The notes beneath the pieces were generated by a model that ran no database searches, was not told the DNA's origin, and saw nothing but the letters and a program-made list of their open reading frames with translations. A stretch of 64,000 nt of DNA, taken from contig NZ_QFFY01000006.1 in the NCBI RefSeq assembly GCF_003131205.1, positions 62,001-126,000 on the forward strand, written 5' to 3'. Source of the DNA: Occallatibacter savannae (lineage in GTDB: Bacteria; Acidobacteriota; Terriglobia; Terriglobales; Acidobacteriaceae). The first letter of the stretch is position 1; every line of letters begins with the position of its first letter. This document shows, piece after piece, positions 36,358 to 45,905 of the stretch. The position numbers and the translations under genes were made by a program.

Positions 36358-37602
36358 ATGCTGAGAGACATTTTCGGTCAGGCTTGGGAAGCGATGCTGT
36401 ACAACCGGCGTCGCACGGCGATCACGATGATCGGGATGGCGTGGGGTATCGCCACGGTGGTGCTGCTGCTGGCGTATGGCGCGGGGTTCACGCGGGCGAT
36501 TGAGGCGATCTTCGCGCAGTGGGGAACTAACATCATCGGCACATTTCCCGGGCGCACCAGCGAGCAGGCGGGCGGCGAGAAGTCGGGAGCGAAGGTGCGC
36601 TTCACCATTGACGACGTTGACCGGATCAGCGCGGCGGTTCCGGGCATCAACCATATTTCTCCCATCGCATTCAAAGACGTTGTGGTGCAGAACGATCTGC
36701 ACTCGTACACGTGGACCATCAATGGCGTGCGGTCGGTTTTCCAGGACATCTGGAATTTGGATACGGACGCGGGCCGCTTCTTTAACGGGCAGGAAGAACA
36801 GCAGCGCGCGCACGTGTGCGTTATCGGCTCGGAGGCGAAGACGAAGCTCTTCTCCGGCGGATGGGCTATCGGCGAAACCATCCGGCTCAACGGAGTGCTC
36901 TTCACCATTGTGGGGGTGCTGAGCCCGAAGATGCAGGAGGGCGGCGACGGCAACGACCGCAACCGGCAGATTTACATTCCGTTCAGCACGATGAGCGACC
37001 TGACGGATACAAAATACCTGGGCGGAATCTGGTTCAACTACACGGGCAACTATCAGCTTGCCGAGCAGAATTTGCGAGCGACACTTGGTGCCGCACACAA
37101 GTTCAGGCCGACGGATCACAACGCAATCTACGTTGCCAATTTGATGACGCAACTGCACCAGTTCAGCATTCTGTCGCTGGCGCTGCAGGTGCTGCTGTCG
37201 CTGGTGGGCGCGCTGACGCTGGGCATCGCAGGCATCGGGCTGATGAACATCATGCTGGTAGCGGTGCAGCAGCGGACGCGCGAGATCGGCGTGGAGAAGG
37301 CGCTGGGCGCGCAGCGGCTTCACATTCTGACGCAGTTCCTTTCTGAGGCGATGGTGATCACGGGTGTTGGCGGATTGAGCGGTATCGGACTGGCGTACCT
37401 GATCTCTGTGCTGGTCGGGCGCATTCCGTTCTACAGCGAGATTGCGACCCATGCAGAGGACGCTGATATTCGACTGCTGATTTCACCGACGTCGGTGGTT
37501 GTGGCTACGGGAATTCTGATCGTGACGGGCCTGGTGAGCGGGATGATCCCGGCGATACGGGCAGCGAATCTCGATCCGATCGAGGCTTTGCGGTACGAGT
37601 AG
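36358..37602 (+). CDS. Second ABC transporter permease, MacB/FtsX type
   Basis: A 414-residue permease with the same layout as its neighbour: N-terminal RRRTAITMIGMAWGIATVVL, a long periplasmic domain and C-terminal FtsX helices with QQRTREIGVEKALGAQRLHIL. The two could form a heterodimer driven by an unlinked ATPase. MacB-type systems export peptides, lipoproteins or toxic compounds; nothing here identifies the cargo. Confidence 0.87.
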   Translation: MLRDIFGQAWEAMLYNRRRTAITMIGMAWGIATVVLLLAYGAGFTRAIEAIFAQWGTNIIGTFPGRTSEQAGGEKSGAKVRFTIDDVDRISAAVPGINHISPIAFKDVVVQNDLHSYTWTINGVRSVFQDIWNLDTDAGRFFNGQEEQQRAHVCVIGSEAKTKLFSGGWAIGETIRLNGVLFTIVGVLSPKMQEGGDGNDRNRQIYIPFSTMSDLTDTKYLGGIWFNYTGNYQLAEQNLRATLGAAHKFRPTDHNAIYVANLMTQLHQFSILSLALQVLLSLVGALTLGIAGIGLMNIMLVAVQQRTREIGVEKALGAQRLHILTQFLSEAMVITGVGGLSGIGLAYLISVLVGRIPFYSEIATHAEDADIRLLISPTSVVVATGILIVTGLVSGMIPAIRAANLDPIEALRYE

Positions 37603-38075
37603 GTTGGTTCGGTTCTTCGATTCATGTCGACGATCCCGCTCATCGCAACTGCGCGATGAACGGGGGACAGAACCGGTGGGTGTCCGATTTCGCACGGTGT
37701 GTACCCCCGCCCCCCTCCCTATATAGCTTGTAAACAAGTGCTTTGTTTTGTTCGGTCTGCAGCTCAGGGTTCGCTGCAAGTGTATCTCCGGATTGAAGTT
37801 AGCCGTAAGTGTATCTCTCCAAAGGTGTTGCAGAACCTGTCGTGTGCCGCCACGTCTCATCCAGCACTGACCAGCACCCTGGGCTGTGGATAGGTCTGAA
37901 GGAGGACATTGGCTGGCTGGCACCTTGATCTGATTATGCGCTTCGGACACATAATTCACTGCAAAATGCCAGCATGGCGTTTCTTGCGTGGAATGAATGG
38001 TATACGGATAAGCGCTTCTTCTCGCAGCTTGACCTCGCGAGATTTCATGCGAGTTCGGGAGTAAGCCGGTTCGTC
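37603..38075. other. Intergenic region with C-rich tract and AT-rich degenerate element
   Basis: About 470 bases between a permease gene and the convergent winged-helix/TPR gene. A C-rich run at 37711-37730 (GTACCCCCGCCCCCCTCCC) is followed by an AT-rich stretch, with AAGTGTATCTC occurring twice (near 37778 and 37807). The arrangement, C-tract then AT-rich patch, recurs at 55160-55290. No gene is convincing. Confidence 0.4.
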
Positions 38076-39965
38076 TCAGGGCCCGACTTTGCGCAGCAGG
38101 GTTTGGAATCGCTCGTCGCCACGCACGAGTTGCCATCGTGGATCGACGGCGGCCCAGACCATCCAGTTGGTTCTCTCTTCCAAGCCGCGATCGAGGAGCT
38201 GCAGGGTTTGTTCCTTCTCGCCGAGGCCGCTGTGAACGAGGGCGATGGCATAAGAACTCACATATCGATGCGCGGATGTCGCGTTCAGGTCTGCGAGCGC
38301 CTGGCGAGCCTCGACCGACTTTCCCCAGCGGCCATACACCCATCCGGCTGCAGCAATTGCGACCGGCCATCCGGGCAGCGCCTTTTGCACCTGTTGAAAC
38401 TCGCCGATTGCCTCCGGATACATGCCCTTCTCTTCGTAGGCCCGTCCGAGCCATAGATGGGCCAGGGGGAAACCGGGGTCCCTGGCGAGGGTTTCGCGCA
38501 GGCTTCTGATTGCGCCGTCGTAGTTGCCGGCATAGTAAAGCGAGAACCCTTCGTCAGTACTGATCGGCAGCGAAAGCGGATCCAACTCGCGCGCTTTTCT
38601 GATTTCGACGAGTGCATCGTTCCAGCGCTGCCGCGCGGTGAGGTAGACACCGTACCAGTCGTGGGCAAGGGCATAGTTCGGATTCAGCTCGATTGCTTTG
38701 CGGAACTCTGTTTCGGCAGCCTGCCAGTCGCGGGCGTAGTAGAGGTCGTAGTACGCAAGCGAGGCATGCGGTTCGGCGAGCGAGCTATCAAGCTCCAAGG
38801 CTTTCTGAGCCGCGAGGCGGGCGTTGGGGAATGTTTCTTCCGGCGAACGCGCATTGAGGTATCCGAGTGTCGTATGGCAATCGGCGAGAGCTGAATAGGC
38901 CTGGGCGAAGTTCGGGTCGATGCGGATAGCCGACTCAAAGTGCTGGATCGCCTCGAGGATAGCCGGCTCTCGTCTGAGATTCCATGCGTAGCGTCCGCGC
39001 AGATACTCTGCGTAGGCTTCCTGATTAAGAGGCCGGGGCTGCGCTGCCGCAGGGGTTTGCAGGGCGAGTTGAATGCGCAACTCACGTGCCACCGCGGCTG
39101 CAATGTCGGTTTGGACCGCGAGGATGTCGGAGACGTCGCGCTCGTACGAGTCGGCCCAGAGATGCTGATCAGTGGACGCGCGGATGAGTTGCGCTGTGAT
39201 GCGGACCCGGTTGCCTGAGCGCGCTACGGCACCCTCTACGATGGCGTCGACGCCGAGTTCGCCGGCGATGTTCTTGAGGTTTCCCTTCGCATGCTTGTAC
39301 TGCATGCTCGAGGTGCGGGAGATGACGCGGACTCCGCCCATCCTGGCCAGTTCGGTGACCAGTTCATCGGTGACTCCGTCGACGAAGTAATCCTGAGCCG
39401 GATCGGCCGAAAGGTTGTCGAATGGAAGCACCGCAATTGCCTTGATCGCAGGTGGGTGCAAGTCGCGCCGTGCATACCAGAGTGCGCCGAGAGCCGCTGC
39501 GACCGCAACCATAACCAGAGCTGCGGCGGCGACCCACTTTCGGATTCTGGGCGGAGTGGCAGGAAGAGTGGAGTCTGGCCGGGGATCAGGACTTGAGTTT
39601 GGGTGCGGAACTTCCTCTGGGGTCGCCACGGCGCCCGGTCGCGTGACCTCAACGGTGGGGATGAAGCGGTATCCTTTGCCGACGACGGTTTGGATGTACG
39701 CAGGATTTTCCGGTGTGTCGCGAAGGCACATCCGGATCTTGCGGATGGCGGTGTTGATGCCCTGGTCGGCATCGAGGTGGACGCCTTCTCCCCAGAGACG
39801 GCTCACCACCTCCTCCCTCGTCACGAGCTCGCCCTGTCGTGAGACGAGCAGGATGAGCAGCTCCATGGGCAGGCGTTCCAACCTGAGGGAGCGGCCGTTG
39901 CGACGAATCTCAAAGCGTCCGACGTCGAGTTCGATGTCGTTGAAGCGAAGAGTCGGACCGGGCAT
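38076..39965 (-). CDS. Winged-helix, membrane-anchored TPR regulator (CadC-like)
   Basis: The 629-residue protein begins with an OmpR-type winged helix (about 5-105; LERLPMELLILLVSRQGELV, VVGKGYRFIP). A Pro-rich linker and one membrane helix (about 145-167, KWVAAAALVMVAVAAALGAL) follow. The next domain (about 175-290; IAVLPFDNLSADPAQDYFVD) resembles the TolB-N/FlgO-like module often found in these proteins. At least six TPR-like repeats fill the C-terminal half. By analogy with CadC it may sense a periplasmic signal and bind DNA directly. Targets are unknown. Confidence 0.88.
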   Translation of the reverse strand: MPGPTLRFNDIELDVGRFEIRRNGRSLRLERLPMELLILLVSRQGELVTREEVVSRLWGEGVHLDADQGINTAIRKIRMCLRDTPENPAYIQTVVGKGYRFIPTVEVTRPGAVATPEEVPHPNSSPDPRPDSTLPATPPRIRKWVAAAALVMVAVAAALGALWYARRDLHPPAIKAIAVLPFDNLSADPAQDYFVDGVTDELVTELARMGGVRVISRTSSMQYKHAKGNLKNIAGELGVDAIVEGAVARSGNRVRITAQLIRASTDQHLWADSYERDVSDILAVQTDIAAAVARELRIQLALQTPAAAQPRPLNQEAYAEYLRGRYAWNLRREPAILEAIQHFESAIRIDPNFAQAYSALADCHTTLGYLNARSPEETFPNARLAAQKALELDSSLAEPHASLAYYDLYYARDWQAAETEFRKAIELNPNYALAHDWYGVYLTARQRWNDALVEIRKARELDPLSLPISTDEGFSLYYAGNYDGAIRSLRETLARDPGFPLAHLWLGRAYEEKGMYPEAIGEFQQVQKALPGWPVAIAAAGWVYGRWGKSVEARQALADLNATSAHRYVSSYAIALVHSGLGEKEQTLQLLDRGLEERTNWMVWAAVDPRWQLVRGDERFQTLLRKVGP

Positions 39966-40148
39966 TGAGCTTTCTCCGCCGGGGGGTGACGGATATTAGA
40001 GCACGCTGAAGCTACTCATACAAATGAATTTGCCGGTACATCCAATGTTGATCCGGAATACAGGTCGGATCCATTGACCCGCGACGGGGCCTGCCTCAGC
40101 AATGGAGCCTGCGGTGAGAGGTGCACGACGCCGCAAGGAGGAACAACA

Positions 40149-40772
40149 ATGATCTTGCGTACACTGTCTCCGCTTGCGCTCGCGGCGATGCTCACCTTGC
40201 CATCCGGTTTGGCAGCGGCTCAACAAGGCGACAGCCTTCAACACGTCACGTTCGATGAAGATGTGGTCTCGCTGGAATTCATCGGCAACGTGAACAACAG
40301 CGGCCCGAACTCGAGCCAGTTCGGCTACTTCAGCTTCGTTTCGCAACTGCCCGCGTTCAACGGAACTCCGGAGACTGCGGCGACGGCCAACTTCACTTTC
40401 TACACCGAAGCTGTTAACCAGCGGGTCACGAACAACGGAACTCTGCGCGTCGTGGATCGGGTTGGAACGACAACGGTGTACCTGACCACGGCTCCTGCCA
40501 GCTTCGCCGATCCGGAATCGTTCCGGTCGGGCACGCCGATACAGACGTCGACCCTGCGGCAGCAAGTGATTCTGGATACGACGACTGGGGAGTTCAGCGT
40601 GGTGAACATCAACACCGTCACGGATGTCGCTCCGTTTTACCTCGGAGGGCAACAATATCAACTTGGAAAGGCAGGGAATCGCTTTCGCACGCTTCTTCGC
40701 GGGAAGTCGAACGCTGCCGCGCCGCCGGGATTCTTTATGGCTGGATATGCAGTGGGGGTAGGCAAGAACTGA
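40149..40772 (+). CDS. Exported hypothetical protein
   Basis: A strong AAGGAGG site precedes the ATG at 40149; an open frame upstream to 40074 is not needed. The 207-residue product has a signal peptide (MILRTLSPLALAAMLTLPSG, cleavage near AAAQQ). The mature part is rich in Asn, Thr and Phe and probably all-beta (FTFYTEAVNQRVTNNGTLRV). No family recognised. It is divergent from the large TPR regulator, with about 180 bases between starts, so regulation by that protein is possible but untested. Confidence 0.72.
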   Translation: MILRTLSPLALAAMLTLPSGLAAAQQGDSLQHVTFDEDVVSLEFIGNVNNSGPNSSQFGYFSFVSQLPAFNGTPETAATANFTFYTEAVNQRVTNNGTLRVVDRVGTTTVYLTTAPASFADPESFRSGTPIQTSTLRQQVILDTTTGEFSVVNINTVTDVAPFYLGGQQYQLGKAGNRFRTLLRGKSNAAAPPGFFMAGYAVGVGKN

Positions 40773-40871
40773 GCGGGTGAGTCAACTCATCGGCGATACG
40801 GGATCAGGTTTGGAGGCGATCTTCTTTCCTGGATCTGTATTGCCGATGGTTGAGCGAATTGCCTTACCGCG

Positions 40872-42107
40872 TTAGTGAATCGTCTTGGACTTGTGGTTCA
40901 TGTAGTCCATGAGCAGGTACTCGCCGAGGGTGTCGGGAGTGGTGAAGTAGGCTTTGCCGCGGCACATCTCGGAGACCTTGTGGACGAACTGCACGAGGCC
41001 GTAGTCGGAGGCGAGCATGAAGGTGTTGATCATGATGTTGGAGCGCTTACAGCGCGCGACTTCTTCGAGGGTTTCGCTGACGACGAGGGGATCGAGGCCA
41101 TAAGCATTTTTGTAGATGCGGCCGTCGGGGAGCGTGAGGGCCGACGGCTTGCCGTCGGTGATCATGACGATCTGCTTCATGTCTTTGCGTTGGCGTGCGA
41201 GGATGCGCTGCGCCATGCGGAGGCCTTCGCAGGTGTTGGTGTAATAGGGGCCGACCTTGACGCGAGCGAGCTGCGAGACGGGGAGCTCTTCGGCGGAGTC
41301 GTGGAAGAGGACCAGCGAGAGAGAGTCTCCCGGGTATTGGGTGCGGATCAGGTGGGAGAGCGCCATCGCGACTTTCTTTGCGGGCGTGAAGCGGTCTTCG
41401 CCGTAGAGGATCATGGAGTGCGAGCAGTCGAGCATGACGACGGTTGCGCAGGAGCTCTGGTACTCGCATTGGTGGACATGGAGGTCGTCGTACTCGAGGT
41501 TGAGCGGGAGACCGATGCCTTCGCGAGCGATGGCTGACTTCAGCGTGGTGACGGTGTCGAGGTTGAGGGTGTCACCGAATTCGTATTTCTGAGACGCGCC
41601 GTGCGCTTCGACTCCGGTGGCCCAGTGGCGGGTTTCGTGGCGTCCGAAGTTTGATTTTCCGAGAGAGCCGAGCAGGTCGCGGAGTGTTTTGTAGCCGAGG
41701 AAGTCGAGGCTCTTGTCGGTGACCTCGAAGCGGACCTCGCCCTGGACGTCGCCAGCCTGACCCATTGCGTCGGTGATCTGGCCCTTGGTTGGATCTTGCA
41801 TGAAGGAGATGTAGTTCTCCTGCTGCATGCGCTGGATGAGCTTGTCGATCAGCTCGTCCATCTTGCCCTGCTGCATTGCCTGCTCGATTTGTTCGCGGAT
41901 GGAGTCGTCGAACATGTCGCCGGATTCGAGGAGCTGACGGAGAGCTTCGCGAAGATTGTCTAGCGTGTGATCGAGGTCCTGGAAGCGGAGATAGGGGTCG
42001 CGAAAACCGGAGTCGAGGAGGTAGTCGGAGAGGGCCTTTAGGAGGTCTTCGATGTCCATCTCGGAGGCGAGATCGCCGTTGAATTTGGTGTAACGGACGC
42101 GCTTCAT
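40872..42107 (-). CDS. VWA-domain protein (chelatase D-like)
   Basis: A 411-residue protein whose C-terminal half is a von Willebrand factor A domain. The MIDAS motif is DCSHSM (about residue 230), with ITDGKPSAL as the later metal-loop. The N-terminal half is helical and acidic ([20 protein letters not shown]). VWA proteins of this kind pair with a MoxR/ChlI-type AAA+ ATPase to remodel or insert metals into target proteins; that ATPase is the next gene upstream on the same strand, about 200 bases away. The target is unknown. Confidence 0.87.
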   Translation of the reverse strand: MKRVRYTKFNGDLASEMDIEDLLKALSDYLLDSGFRDPYLRFQDLDHTLDNLREALRQLLESGDMFDDSIREQIEQAMQQGKMDELIDKLIQRMQQENYISFMQDPTKGQITDAMGQAGDVQGEVRFEVTDKSLDFLGYKTLRDLLGSLGKSNFGRHETRHWATGVEAHGASQKYEFGDTLNLDTVTTLKSAIAREGIGLPLNLEYDDLHVHQCEYQSSCATVVMLDCSHSMILYGEDRFTPAKKVAMALSHLIRTQYPGDSLSLVLFHDSAEELPVSQLARVKVGPYYTNTCEGLRMAQRILARQRKDMKQIVMITDGKPSALTLPDGRIYKNAYGLDPLVVSETLEEVARCKRSNIMINTFMLASDYGLVQFVHKVSEMCRGKAYFTTPDTLGEYLLMDYMNHKSKTIH

Positions 42108-42123
42108 GGCACTACTCCTTCTT

Positions 42124-42168
42124 GTTCCTACCCTAACCGCGAAAAGCCGCGGTTAGAACGGGGTACCC
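42124..42168. repeat. Palindromic element, TAACCGCG type
   Basis: A perfect 9-base stem CTAACCGCG/CGCGGTTAG (42133-42141, 42148-42156) flanked by CCTACC on the left and GGGGTACCC on the right. Nearly the same as the element at 42243-42286. Confidence 0.75.
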
Positions 42169-42194
42169 AGGCTTGAATCGGACTACGTGCTTGA

Positions 42195-42231
42195 TTCCCT
42201 GGTCCCCAAGAGCGAGGGACCGGGGGCACCC
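42195..42231. repeat. Palindromic element, GGTCCCC type
   Basis: Stem GGTCCC/GGGACC (42201-42206, 42216-42221) with the tail GGGGGCACCC. Lies between two TAACCGC-type elements. Matches the copy at 59839-59875. Confidence 0.75.
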
Positions 42232-42242
42232 GCCACATTCTT

Positions 42243-42286
42243 GTTCCCACCCTAACCGCAAAAAGCGCGGTTAGGACGGGGCACCC
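42243..42286. repeat. Palindromic element, TAACCGC type
   Basis: Stem CCTAACCGC/GCGGTTAGG (42251-42259, 42267-42275), preceded by TTCCCAC and ending GGGGCACCC. Closely follows two related elements between the VWA and AAA+ genes. Confidence 0.75.
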
Positions 42287-42304
42287 GGACATTGTGGTCG
42301 ATGA

Positions 42305-43825
42305 CTAGTTGAGACCGCCGCCGCGGCCGGAGCGGCGGGAGCGCTGCCAGTCGTCGAACTCGACTTCGAGGTCGCGTTCCTTCTTGCGCGAGCCTTTCTC
42401 TGCTGCTGTAAAGCCGCGTTCTTCGCTGCGGCTCAGTTTGCGATGGGCGACGAGGCCTTCGAGGAGGAACTCGGCTGCGGCAACGGCGCGAGGCGCTTCG
42501 TCGGACACCTTCGTTTCGAGGGGAGAGAGTTTCTCGAAGAGACCTTGTATTTTCCGGAGATCTGCGAGAGCGGCTGAGCTCGGCTGGTTGTCATCGAGCT
42601 TGACTGTGCCCCCGAGGTTGAACCACTGCTCGATCTGCTGCGTGTTGGTCTCGCTGAAGTAGCGGTCGTAGATCTTGCCGACGGCGGTGGTGATGAGTTC
42701 GCGGACCACGGTGTCGGCGCCGCGCATCTCGCCTTCGTATTCGAGCTCGAGCTTGCCGGTAATGCCGGGGAGGGCCGCGTAGATGTCGCTGATGCGCGGG
42801 ACTGCGGGCGATTCGTTGTTGACCAGGGCGCGGCGCTCGGCGTTGGAGATGACGAGCTCCATGGTGGAGATGGGGAGACGCTGGCTGACGCCGCTGCGCT
42901 TGTCGACACGCTTGTCTTCGCGTGCCGTAAAGGCGACTTGTTCGACGACGGCACGAACGTAGGGCGGAATTTCGATGGGAGCGGAGCCGCGCTCGGACCA
43001 TGCTTCCTGCGCGGTGATGGTGATGCCTTCTTCGAGGCTTTCGGGATAATGGGTGCGGATTTCGGAGCCGATGCGGTCTTTGAGCGGAGTGACGATTTTG
43101 CCGCGGGCGGTATAGTCCTCGGGGTTGGCACTGAAGACGAGCGCGACATCGAGGGCGAGACGAACAGGGTAGCCCTTAATCTGCACGTCGCCTTCCTGCA
43201 TGATGTTGAAGAGGGCGACCTGGATTTTGCCTGCGAGATCGGGGAGCTCGTTAATGGCGAAGATGCCGCGATTTGCGCGCGGGAGCAGGCCGTAGTGCAT
43301 GGTGAGTTCGCTGGAGAGATCCTGACCTCCGCGGGCTGCTTTGATTGGATCGAGATCGCCGACGAGGTCGGCAACGGTGACGTCGGGCGTGGCGAGTTTT
43401 TCAACGTAGCGCGATTCGCGATCGAGCCATGCGATGGGCGTTTCGTCCTGACGTTCGGCGATGAGGTCGCGGCAGCGCTTGCAGAGCGGCTTGTAGGGGT
43501 TGTCGCGAATTTCGCAGCCGGCTACGTAGGGGAGGTGTTCGTCGAGCAGCGAAGTGAGCGCGCGCAGGATGCGGCTCTTGGCCTGTCCGCGGAGGCCGAG
43601 GAGGATGAAGTTCTGACGGGAGAGAATGGCGTTTACGATCTGCGGAACGACGGTATCTTCGAAGCCGACGATGCCGGGAAAGAGGGTTTCGTGGGAGCGG
43701 AGGCGGCGAATGAGGTTGGAGCGCAGTTCATCCTTGACGCTGCGCGTATTGAGGCATGCTTCTGCAAACTGTGTGCTTCTGCGCAGTTCCCCCAGCGTCT
43801 GGGGAAGAGGGTGAGCTGCTGACAT
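42305..43825 (-). CDS. MoxR/ChlI-like AAA+ ATPase with Cys cluster
   Basis: A 506-residue AAA+ protein of the magnesium-chelatase I/MoxR group. The Walker A is GLRGQAKSR and a Walker B-like [11 protein letters not shown] is visible. A short Cys cluster ([18 protein letters not shown]) sits about 90-125 and could bind zinc, which is unusual for the group. The C-terminal tail is charged (EEVEFDDW-like) and ends in Arg/Gly-rich residues. It precedes the VWA gene on the same strand, the standard pairing. The substrate is unknown; no tetrapyrrole or metal-insertion gene is nearby. Confidence 0.85.
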   Translation of the reverse strand: MSAAHPLPQTLGELRRSTQFAEACLNTRSVKDELRSNLIRRLRSHETLFPGIVGFEDTVVPQIVNAILSRQNFILLGLRGQAKSRILRALTSLLDEHLPYVAGCEIRDNPYKPLCKRCRDLIAERQDETPIAWLDRESRYVEKLATPDVTVADLVGDLDPIKAARGGQDLSSELTMHYGLLPRANRGIFAINELPDLAGKIQVALFNIMQEGDVQIKGYPVRLALDVALVFSANPEDYTARGKIVTPLKDRIGSEIRTHYPESLEEGITITAQEAWSERGSAPIEIPPYVRAVVEQVAFTAREDKRVDKRSGVSQRLPISTMELVISNAERRALVNNESPAVPRISDIYAALPGITGKLELEYEGEMRGADTVVRELITTAVGKIYDRYFSETNTQQIEQWFNLGGTVKLDDNQPSSAALADLRKIQGLFEKLSPLETKVSDEAPRAVAAAEFLLEGLVAHRKLSRSEERGFTAAEKGSRKKERDLEVEFDDWQRSRRSGRGGGLN

Positions 43826-44016
43826 GAGATTGGCTCCTGTTCCGGCCGACCAAACCGGTCTGTGTATAGTAGACGCGCACGGAGACGTTTCCGGCGCAGC
43901 GAAGATTACGCCGTTTTCACCATCTGAAGCAATTCATTGTGACGGATCACAGTCTGAAATACCAGTCGGGGAAAGTACTGGCGCGATCGGTCTCGGGTTG
44001 CGAGAAAAGCGCGAAA

Positions 44017-44691
44017 TCAGTAGCCGTTTGCGACGAGCCAGTCTTCGGTGATCTCGAACTCGGGCTTTTTTGCTGACTGCATCTGCTGCCATGCGAGTTT
44101 GACGAGCACGTCGGCTTCGAGATTGACCGGAGTGCCGAGGGCGAGCGCGTGGAGGTTGGTGCGCCAGTAGGTGAGGGGAAGGATGGCGATGGAGATGGTG
44201 TCGGTGTCGACGGACGCGATGGTGAGGCTGATGCCTTCGATGGCGACGGAACCTTTGGGGACCATCCACTGACGGATGTTTTCGGGGACGCTGACTTTGA
44301 GTGTCCAGTCGGTCGTCTCGCGGTTGAAGTCGGGACTGGACGCGGGGATGACGGGATCGAGAGCAGTGAGAGTGCCGGTGCCGTCGACGTGCCCCTGGAC
44401 GATGTGTCCGCCGAGGGGACTGCCGGCGGCTGTGGGGAGTTCGAGGTTGACCTTGGAGCCGGGTTTGAGGGAGCCGAGAGAGGTACGATCGAGCGTCTCC
44501 TGGGCGAGGTCGGCGTGGAAGAAGACGGGATCGATGTCGAGGGCAGTGAGACAGACGCCGGAGACTCCGAGGGAGTCGCCTTCGCGCAGGCGGCTCGCGA
44601 TGCCGGGCGCTTCAACGGTGATGCGGCGAACGCCTCCGCGGTCGGCGAGAGAGACGAGCGTGCCGGTCTGCTCGATGATGCCGGTGAACAT
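44017..44691 (-). CDS. ribE: Riboflavin synthase, alpha subunit
   Basis: Catalyses dismutation of 6,7-dimethyl-8-ribityllumazine to riboflavin. The 224-residue protein has two lumazine-binding halves; MFTGIIEQTGTL starts the first, and SPLGGHIVQGHVDGTG starts the second. The conserved N-terminal MFTGI is present. ribD is about 1.2 kb away on the same strand but other genes lie between, so they are not a tight operon. No FMN riboswitch was seen upstream. Confidence 0.95.
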   Translation of the reverse strand: MFTGIIEQTGTLVSLADRGGVRRITVEAPGIASRLREGDSLGVSGVCLTALDIDPVFFHADLAQETLDRTSLGSLKPGSKVNLELPTAAGSPLGGHIVQGHVDGTGTLTALDPVIPASSPDFNRETTDWTLKVSVPENIRQWMVPKGSVAIEGISLTIASVDTDTISIAILPLTYWRTNLHALALGTPVNLEADVLVKLAWQQMQSAKKPEFEITEDWLVANGY

Positions 44692-44803
44692 GGATAAATT
44701 GTAAGGGACTAGGGACTAGAGGACGAGGGGACGAGACTACACCTCTGAGGCTGCGGAGCCTGGAGGTGGGGCCCAGGCTCCGGGATGTGGCGTGAGTGAT
44801 GGG

Positions 44804-45148
44804 TCAGGCAAAGGAGGCGAGCGCCTTCTTCTCGTCGTCGTAGACGTCGAAGACGGTGTAAAGCTTGGTGATCTGCATGAGGTCGTGGACGCGCTTGGTG
44901 AGGTTGAGGAGTTTCAACTCGCCGCCGCGGTTGCGAACGGAGGTGAAGGACCCGGTGAGTTCACCGAGACCGGCGCTGTCGATGTAGGTGACTTCAGCGA
45001 GGTTCAGGAGGATCTTCTTGAATCCGTTGTTGACTTGGTCGAGGACTTCCGTGCGGAGGGCGGCGCTGGCGTCGCCTAATGTGATTTGCCCGCTCAGATC
45101 TATGACGACGACTCCGCTGACCTGACGCGTACCCATTTTCAAGCTCAT
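44804..45148 (-). CDS. STAS-domain anti-sigma factor antagonist
   Basis: A 114-residue protein made of one STAS domain. The regulatory Ser58 is in YIDSAGLGEL, with the usual preceding VSGVVVIDLSGQITLG strand. When dephosphorylated, such proteins bind an anti-sigma kinase and free a sigma factor. No kinase or sigma factor of that class is adjacent. A SpoIIE-type phosphatase at 29.6 kb is a possible partner, inferred from family knowledge only. Confidence 0.92.
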   Translation of the reverse strand: MSLKMGTRQVSGVVVIDLSGQITLGDASAALRTEVLDQVNNGFKKILLNLAEVTYIDSAGLGELTGSFTSVRNRGGELKLLNLTKRVHDLMQITKLYTVFDVYDDEKKALASFA

Positions 45149-45355
45149 ATTTGTTCTCCTTCTGGGGACGGAGACATATTACAGGGGAAGCAGGAGACCA
45201 GGTGACAAGGGGACGAGGGATTGAGGACAGAAGAGCTGGGATTGAGTTGTCGAGATGTTCAGAGGCAACTACGGGTTTCTCTGATCGCCCTCGCTTTGCG
45301 AGGGCTTCGGTCGAAGTGAAACAGCTCTGGTGGTGTGAGCCCGGGGCGAGCGGGT

Positions 45356-45754
45356 TCAGCGGTGAGCGGTGCTGTCGGTGATGGTGGATTTCGGGGTGGA
45401 GGTCTGGTTGAGTTCCAGGGCGGTGATGGCGGGGTCGAAGCCGGTCGGCTCCTGGTCAAGGCGAGCGCGGGTTTCAGGCGTGCCGGCGAAGAACGCTGCG
45501 AGGACGAAGCCGATGAGGGCTGCGCCGGCGGCGATACCGCGGAGGGCCCACTGGATCCAGGAGTCCTCGATCATGAAGCTCCAGGCGAGGAATGTGAAGG
45601 AGAACCAGAGGCCGAAGAATTCGGCGATGAGGGCGCGCGGTCCGTCGATGGCCGGATCCTTGTCGAGGCGCATCGCTGTTCCGATGATTGTTGCTACCGC
45701 GAACAACCCGGTGAGTAGCCCGATGCCAAAGAAGCTGAATACCTGCTGATACAT
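45356..45754 (-). CDS. Small hypothetical membrane protein
   Basis: A 132-residue protein with three hydrophobic segments (QQVFSFFGIGLLTGLFAVAT; LWFSFTFLAWSFMI; GIAAGAALIGFVLAAFFAG) and a polar Thr/Ser-rich tail. No family recognised. The start ATG at 45754 begins just before the first helix. It lies between the STAS gene and ribD without tight spacing to either. Confidence 0.7.
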   Translation of the reverse strand: MYQQVFSFFGIGLLTGLFAVATIIGTAMRLDKDPAIDGPRALIAEFFGLWFSFTFLAWSFMIEDSWIQWALRGIAAGAALIGFVLAAFFAGTPETRARLDQEPTGFDPAITALELNQTSTPKSTITDSTAHR

Positions 45755-45905
45755 GGCCCCTCGAAAACCCCCAACAGCCTACCGACAAGTTCGAGCTAGT
45801 TCACGGTATTTTAATGTTCGCAACGTTACTTGGACGACGTGAATAGGCCGGAAGGTTGCAGGAAAAGTTGTATGTGTGACGGACGGAATCCAGCAACATT
45901 CCAAT

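Noticed and set aside
36262-37452. 396-codon leftward open frame opposite the second permease
   Set aside because: Rich in His, Arg and Gln with no domain; it lies wholly over a clear FtsX permease.
42938-43822. 294-codon rightward open frame opposite the AAA+ gene
   Set aside because: Gly/Asp/Glu-rich shadow; no ribosome site or domain.
45149-45355. FMN riboswitch near riboflavin genes
   Set aside because: No conserved riboswitch core was found upstream of ribD or ribE.
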